Notes under the pieces: model-generated
Databases searched by the model: none
Told to the model about the DNA's origin: nothing
Seen by the model: the letters and a program-made list of their open reading frames with translations, nothing else
Position numbers and translations under genes: made by a program
Part shown: positions 60,382-64,000 of the stretch, piece after piece
Numbering within the stretch: position 1 is the stretch's first letter
Layout: each line of letters begins with the position of its first letter
From: Brenneria corticis
Lineage (GTDB): Bacteria > Pseudomonadota > Gammaproteobacteria > Enterobacterales > Enterobacteriaceae
NCBI RefSeq assembly: GCF_003115855.1
Contig: NZ_KZ819090.1
Coordinates: 17,646-81,645 of the forward strand
DNA length: 64,000 nt
Direction of reading: 5' to 3'

Positions 60382-62037
60382 TCAGGCACCAATCACCGGG
60401 CTGTATTTCTTCTGTAATGCCCCGGATTTGGTGCCGGTTGCCGCAATAGCGGCCGCGTTAAGCGGTGCGCCCGTATTCACATGGGTGTGCGCGGCTGTCT
60501 GTGCCGCCAGTTCCTGCACCACGTCCAGCGTGTCCAACATCAACTGCATGACGTTGATTTGCTGACTACCGACCCATACCACCGGGGCAATGATATCCTG
60601 ACGCGCCCCGGCTATGCTGCTGCGGATCTGGCCGATTTTCTCCATCAGGTTCTGGCCAATATCCACCGTAGCCGATTTGCCGACGCTGGCCACATAGCCC
60701 GCCTGCGTGGCCAGACTGTAATCCCCTTCCGCAATCTGCACAATCGCCCCAGCCAGCAACGTGGCGGTACCCAACACCGTGGTTTTATCCGTGGCCTGGA
60801 TGGTAGTTTCTCTGGTCACGATCGTTCGATGCTCATCGTCGGCTGTCACCACGCGACGCATGGATGATTCGCTGATTGTCTGGTCTGTCTGCCGTTCCCA
60901 ATCGCCCGCCACCGTGACACGCTGTGACACTTCCGCTCGTTGCTGCTGTAGCTGTTCCCCCGGCTTGATATCCGGCAGGCTATGCCCCTGCGCCAGCGTC
61001 TGCCGGACAAAGGGCTTATCCGGGCGCCCTTCGGTAAAACCGACCTCTACCAACGTCCCCGCAGGCGGAAACTGAAACATGCCCGATTCACCGCCTGCCA
61101 TCGGTACCGGCAGCGGTACGGCGGGATAAATTGGCGTGTCTTTGGCCGGATTACCGTCAGCGCCCAGCAGTTGCAAATCTACGGCATAGCGCGGGCGAAA
61201 GGGATCGGCAATATCACCGCTGGTTACACCTTCCGTTGCCGCCTCCACGCGAGCGAACTTCGGCAGATGCAGCCCTGCGGATAACTCAGGGTAAGCCGCA
61301 TCAATCTGACGTTGTGCCGGTGTTACCGCCGCCCGCTTGCCGGTTGTCGTGCTAAGCGGTGTCCACGTTATGACCATATCATCATTATCCAGACGAACCG
61401 ACGCCAGACGCTGGCCATTAACCACAACGCCGGGGCGTACCGACTGAATTAGCGGCAACGTCATGCTATTGCCCGCTGCCTGGCCTTTACTGAACTCGGC
61501 GGGAATATCAACGGGCCTATCGGCAAACATCGAATGCGCCCAACTGCCGATATATAGCCCGCCATCCGGCAACGGTTGCCAGATATAATCCTCAACGCCG
61601 AACGCCGCGCCAATGTTGGCCAGCAGTTGATAACCGGTGCCACTGTGCGTGAAATGTGGGATCGGCGTGGTCACATACGCCGCATCCGGCAAATGCATCA
61701 TTAGCCCGCTATTTTCTTCCAGCCAGGCGGCAAGCTGTTTTAACGTAGGATGCTGAAAGGAGCACGGCCATATCCGTTCAAACACGCCTGCCAGTTCACG
61801 CACAAACAGCCGCTGATAGCCGTTCTCAGCAGGCTGTGAGCGCTCGACGTACCCAGTAAACCATCGCAATATACTGTCGGTATATCCCACATCTAGCCGA
61901 ACCAGCTTGCCGGTGTAATCCTGATCTGTTTCTGCCGTGATGAAGCCGCGCCCGCAGGCGCTCAGCTCTAATGCCATATTAGCGCTGACCAGGTGAACCG
62001 CGTCCCCTGACAGCATTAGCCGCTTAACTGGTTTCAT
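60382..62037 (-). CDS. Contractile-tail hub/spike protein (VgrG/Pvc8/gpV-like)
   Basis: A 551-aa protein with the layout of a fused gp27-gp5 hub and spike. Residues 1 to about 230 are a hub-like region (RLDVGYTDSILRWFTGYVER). About 265-345 form an OB-fold (RYAVDLQLLGADGNPAK; PPAGTLVEVGFTEGRPDKPF is the phage base-plate V signature). About 345-500 are a repetitive beta-rich needle. Near residue 517, HTHVNTGAPLN gives the His-x-His motif that binds metal at phage spike tips. The ATG overlaps the upstream gene by 4 bases. It is phage-like rather than a standard T6SS VgrG, since no other T6SS gene is near. Confident as a spike; the parent particle is unknown. Confidence 0.75.
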   Translation of the reverse strand: MKPVKRLMLSGDAVHLVSANMALELSACGRGFITAETDQDYTGKLVRLDVGYTDSILRWFTGYVERSQPAENGYQRLFVRELAGVFERIWPCSFQHPTLKQLAAWLEENSGLMMHLPDAAYVTTPIPHFTHSGTGYQLLANIGAAFGVEDYIWQPLPDGGLYIGSWAHSMFADRPVDIPAEFSKGQAAGNSMTLPLIQSVRPGVVVNGQRLASVRLDNDDMVITWTPLSTTTGKRAAVTPAQRQIDAAYPELSAGLHLPKFARVEAATEGVTSGDIADPFRPRYAVDLQLLGADGNPAKDTPIYPAVPLPVPMAGGESGMFQFPPAGTLVEVGFTEGRPDKPFVRQTLAQGHSLPDIKPGEQLQQQRAEVSQRVTVAGDWERQTDQTISESSMRRVVTADDEHRTIVTRETTIQATDKTTVLGTATLLAGAIVQIAEGDYSLATQAGYVASVGKSATVDIGQNLMEKIGQIRSSIAGARQDIIAPVVWVGSQQINVMQLMLDTLDVVQELAAQTAAHTHVNTGAPLNAAAIAATGTKSGALQKKYSPVIGA

Positions 62038-62579
62038 CCCTCACTACTCCCTAGCGCATCATTCACCGGTTTCAACACTTTGCGTTCAAACCAGCTTAAT
62101 TGCTCGTCGCTCTCTGCCGCATTACCCCCACCTTTTACGCCTGGCGTTTGCTTTTGTGCTACCGCTTTGTTTCCGGCGCGGGTATCCCGTTTTTCTGCCA
62201 CGCTGACATGCTCACGCAAGGTAAACGTAACCAGCCATGCCTGCTTACCGTCCTGTTTCGGCGCATCAATCGATCCGGTAAACGTGGCAAGACGAAAGTT
62301 GATAGCTTGCGCAGTATGATTGGCCACGCGATAACGTTTCAGTTTCCCGCCCTCTTTTGCCTCTGCCAGCGCCCATAGCCGCGTTAACACTTTCGCTTCG
62401 GTAAATGGGATGATGCCGGACACCCGCAATTCTTTAGGCTTGATGCCCTGCTCTGCGTTAGATGTGCTGGACGTCTGGCCAGACTGGTCTTGTTCCTGAA
62501 ACTGCATAGACGGGGTGACAGTCAGACTGCGTAGAGGTATAGCCTCGCCATCAAGGGCGAGCGTGATAATTTGGCTCAT
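62034..62579 (-). CDS. Baseplate complex-type protein
   Basis: A 181-aa soluble protein (MSQIITLALDGEAIPLRSLT at the start) with a central ELRVSGIIPFTEAKVLTRLW and RVANHTAQAINFRLATFTGS region. I associate it with small tail/baseplate proteins encoded beside hub-spike genes in enterobacterial phage-like clusters. Residues about 130-170 are a low-complexity Gly/Lys/Ala linker. It overlaps the upstream gene by 29 bases and the spike gene by 4, so the three are one translational unit. The family call is from context and memory. Confidence 0.5.
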   Translation of the reverse strand: MSQIITLALDGEAIPLRSLTVTPSMQFQEQDQSGQTSSTSNAEQGIKPKELRVSGIIPFTEAKVLTRLWALAEAKEGGKLKRYRVANHTAQAINFRLATFTGSIDAPKQDGKQAWLVTFTLREHVSVAEKRDTRAGNKAVAQKQTPGVKGGGNAAESDEQLSWFERKVLKPVNDALGSSEG

Positions 62580-63273
62580 GGATCATGCCTTCCAGTGCAT
62601 TGAGTGAATCGCCCACAAACATCATGGCCACGGTATAAACCGCTGACGGCTGCGGAATGTTTTTCACCATTTCAGCAGCGATTACGCTGCCTTGTCCTTT
62701 TCCTGTGAATACCCAGGCGCGGGCGCTACCTGCTTGTAACTCGCTTAAGCCCTGGCTGATTTTCGCCAGCATATTGCCGCGTTCGGCGGCAAAACCGGCT
62801 AATTGTCCTTTGATGCCCTCAATACCGCTGCTTCCAGCTGCCAGCTGCTGGGCGGCAGCAATGCGCTGTGCGTTCAGCGCCTGGCGACTGGTTGATATGG
62901 ACAGCGGCACAGTGGCGGGCAATGTTTGGCTTTTGGCGGGCAACTGCATTTTGACCGTATCCAACTCGGCGACCGATTGTGCCACGCGAGCAACCTGGGT
63001 AAACGCCGGCGCCGGAAATACCGCAGTCATAGCATTTAACCGCTGCATAAAATCATCATGGGTGGTACTACAGACCATAAACACCGTGACTTCTGTTTCA
63101 CCGACTACGATTTGCAACCGGTCGGCCAGATACACCACAGCATTAGCCGGGCTTAGATAGCTGCCGGTTGCCGTTTTCTGGCCGACGCCATAAACCCACG
63201 GATTCACCGGCACAATGGCGCAGTTAATAGCGCTTATTTCAGACGGGAAGCGGATGATTGCATCACGCCACAT
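62551..63273 (-). CDS. Phage-tail/baseplate-associated protein of unknown function
   Basis: A 240-aa protein from the ATG at 63273 (MWRDAIIRFPSEISAINCAI), which has GGGAGGT 7-12 bases upstream; the frame is open 16 codons further. The first half is beta-rich (VVYLADRLQIVVGETEVTVF); the second half is helical and Ala/Gln-rich (ALNAQRIAAAQQLAAG). There is no signal or membrane segment. First gene of the three-gene tail module. Family not recognised; a tail-assembly or baseplate role is inferred from the overlap with the next two genes. Confidence 0.5.
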   Translation of the reverse strand: MWRDAIIRFPSEISAINCAIVPVNPWVYGVGQKTATGSYLSPANAVVYLADRLQIVVGETEVTVFMVCSTTHDDFMQRLNAMTAVFPAPAFTQVARVAQSVAELDTVKMQLPAKSQTLPATVPLSISTSRQALNAQRIAAAQQLAAGSSGIEGIKGQLAGFAAERGNMLAKISQGLSELQAGSARAWVFTGKGQGSVIAAEMVKNIPQPSAVYTVAMMFVGDSLNALEGMIHEPNYHARP

Positions 63274-63365
63274 AGATATACCTCCCTGTAACTTGATTAT
63301 TTCCCTATATGAATGCAGCATTCCGGCTGCAAATTAAACAAAATCATTTTACACGTAAAAATAGA

Positions 63366-63920
63366 TTACTGCTTACCAGCTGGAAAATACTTATAGAGCG
63401 TTGACATACCAATGCCGTAGATAATTGAGATCTGCGCTCTGGAGTGTCCATTAGCTAACAGCTTAGCAATAATCTCCCTGTCATCTAACGTCAGCGCTGG
63501 AGGCCGCCCACCGATTCGACCTTTTGCCCTGGCCGCAACTAATCCGGCCAACGTCCGTTCAACTATCAATTCACGCTCCATTTCAGCAAGCGCAGACATA
63601 ATATGAAACACGAATCGCCCCATTGGGGTATTTGTGTCGATGCTATCAGTAAGACTACGAAAATGTATTCCCCGTTGACGCAATTCATCTATTAACAGCA
63701 CAAGATTGCGCATGGATCGCCCCAGCCGATCCAGTTTCCAAACAACCAGGGTATCACCCGTTTTTAACGCTTTCAGCGCTCGTTTTAGCCCCGGACGCCT
63801 GGCTTTCGTTCCGCTCATTTTATCTTCAAAAACCTGCTCACAATTTGCACTTATCAGCGCATTTCTTTGCAGATCGGTGTTTTGGTCGTTTGTTGATACC
63901 CGAATGTAGCCAATTTGCAC
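63366..63920 (-). CDS. Serine DNA invertase (Gin/Cin/Hin type)
   Basis: A 184-aa small serine recombinase. The nucleophile Ser9 is in IGYIRVSTNDQNTDLQRNAL; the Arg cluster is in WKLDRLGRSMRNLVLLIDEL; the dimer helix follows FVFHIMSALAEMERELI; the C-terminal HTH is GHSRAQISIIYGIGMSTLYK. It starts at GTG with GGAG 8 bases upstream. Such enzymes flip tail-fibre gene ends between two crossover sites with Fis bound to an enhancer inside the invertase gene. A matching crossover site lies 54 bases upstream. Its left neighbour is the tail module on the same strand. Confidence 0.92.
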   Translation of the reverse strand: MQIGYIRVSTNDQNTDLQRNALISANCEQVFEDKMSGTKARRPGLKRALKALKTGDTLVVWKLDRLGRSMRNLVLLIDELRQRGIHFRSLTDSIDTNTPMGRFVFHIMSALAEMERELIVERTLAGLVAARAKGRIGGRPPALTLDDREIIAKLLANGHSRAQISIIYGIGMSTLYKYFPAGKQ

Positions 63921-63974
63921 AATTTATCTCCAGCAAAAAGGCAACGATACTGCCATGAAGAAAGGAACAGGAGA

Positions 63975-64000
63975 TAACAGAAAACCTCGGTTTTGCAGAA
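63975..64000. other. Gin/Cin-type inversion crossover site (window edge)
   Basis: A 26-base site with imperfect dyad: TAACAGAAAACC, central TC, GGTTTTGCAGAA. The core AAAACC-TC-GGTTTT matches the gix/cix sites of Mu and P1. It lies just upstream of the invertase gene, as gix sites do next to gin. The partner site must lie to the right of the window. Confidence 0.75.

Noticed and set aside
60382..63920. A complete type VI secretion cluster
   Set aside because: Only a spike-like protein and a DUF2778 effector are present; no Tss sheath, membrane complex, ClpV, Hcp or PAAR gene is in the window.
1..64000. CRISPR array or cas genes
   Set aside because: No run of regularly spaced direct repeats and no Cas-like protein was seen.

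Overview
The window is a chromosomal segment of a gamma-proteobacterium of the order Enterobacterales. The proteins of the gpmA-aroG-pnuC-nadA, tol-pal, cyd, suc, sdh, gltA, nei-pxp, pgm-seqA, fldA-fur-glnS and nag-asnB blocks match, almost residue for residue, what I remember of their E. coli counterparts, in nearly the same order. Several E. coli neighbours are missing (zitB, mngRAB, kdp, nagD), nagE has no IIA domain, and there are accessory insertions and family-specific intergenic repeats. This fits a plant-associated genus of Pectobacteriaceae (Brenneria, Pectobacterium, Dickeya or Lonsdalea). The genus is an inference; the order is firm.

Layout. 1-3.5 kb: end of a copper/silver efflux system (CusB-like adaptor with a fused CusF domain, then CusA). 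3.6-7.9 kb: gpmA, aroG, pnuC, nadA, with a NadR-type operator. 8.0-12.2 kb: a decayed accessory island next to two tRNA-Lys genes. It holds a DUF554 gene, parDE remnants, an intact IS903-type IS5-family element beside a dead relative, a gene cut by the IS, a hypothetical fragment and a P4-type integrase remnant. 12.3-21.6 kb: tRNA-Lys, then ybgC-tolQRA-tolB-pal-cpoB (envelope constriction and outer-membrane integrity) and cydABX-ybgE (cytochrome bd oxidase), all on the minus strand. 22.3-34.0 kb: sdhCDAB-sucABCD on the minus strand, divergent from gltA, so most of the oxidative TCA cycle sits in one block. 34.0-41.7 kb: DNA repair (nei, phrB), 5-oxoprolinase (pxpBCA), ybgI, a TudS/YbgA fusion, ybfA and an EamA half-transporter. 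41.7-50.7 kb: pgm, seqA, ybfF, ybfE, a chemoreceptor with a candidate sigma-28 promoter, fldA, fur, glnS. 50.9-57.9 kb: the GlcNAc regulon nagE / nagBAC with CRP and NagC operator candidates, then asnB. 58.1-58.7 kb: six tRNA genes (Met, Leu, Gln, Gln, Met, Gln) behind a stable-RNA-type promoter.

58.9-64.0 kb is a second accessory region. Read on the minus strand, it starts at a Gin/Cin-type crossover site on the window edge, then a serine DNA invertase, then three overlapping genes of a contractile-tail baseplate/hub-spike module. After a terminator and a roughly 0.7 kb gene-free spacer comes a DUF2778 (Tlde1-like) peptidoglycan-targeting effector overlapped by a small membrane protein that is a plausible immunity partner. 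This is the least ordinary part of the window. The crossover site implies that an invertible segment, probably alternative tail-fibre ends, continues to the right of base 64000.

A second unusual signal is a dispersed intergenic repeat with three hairpins. In two copies the stems differ by compensatory base changes, which suggests selection on the folded form.
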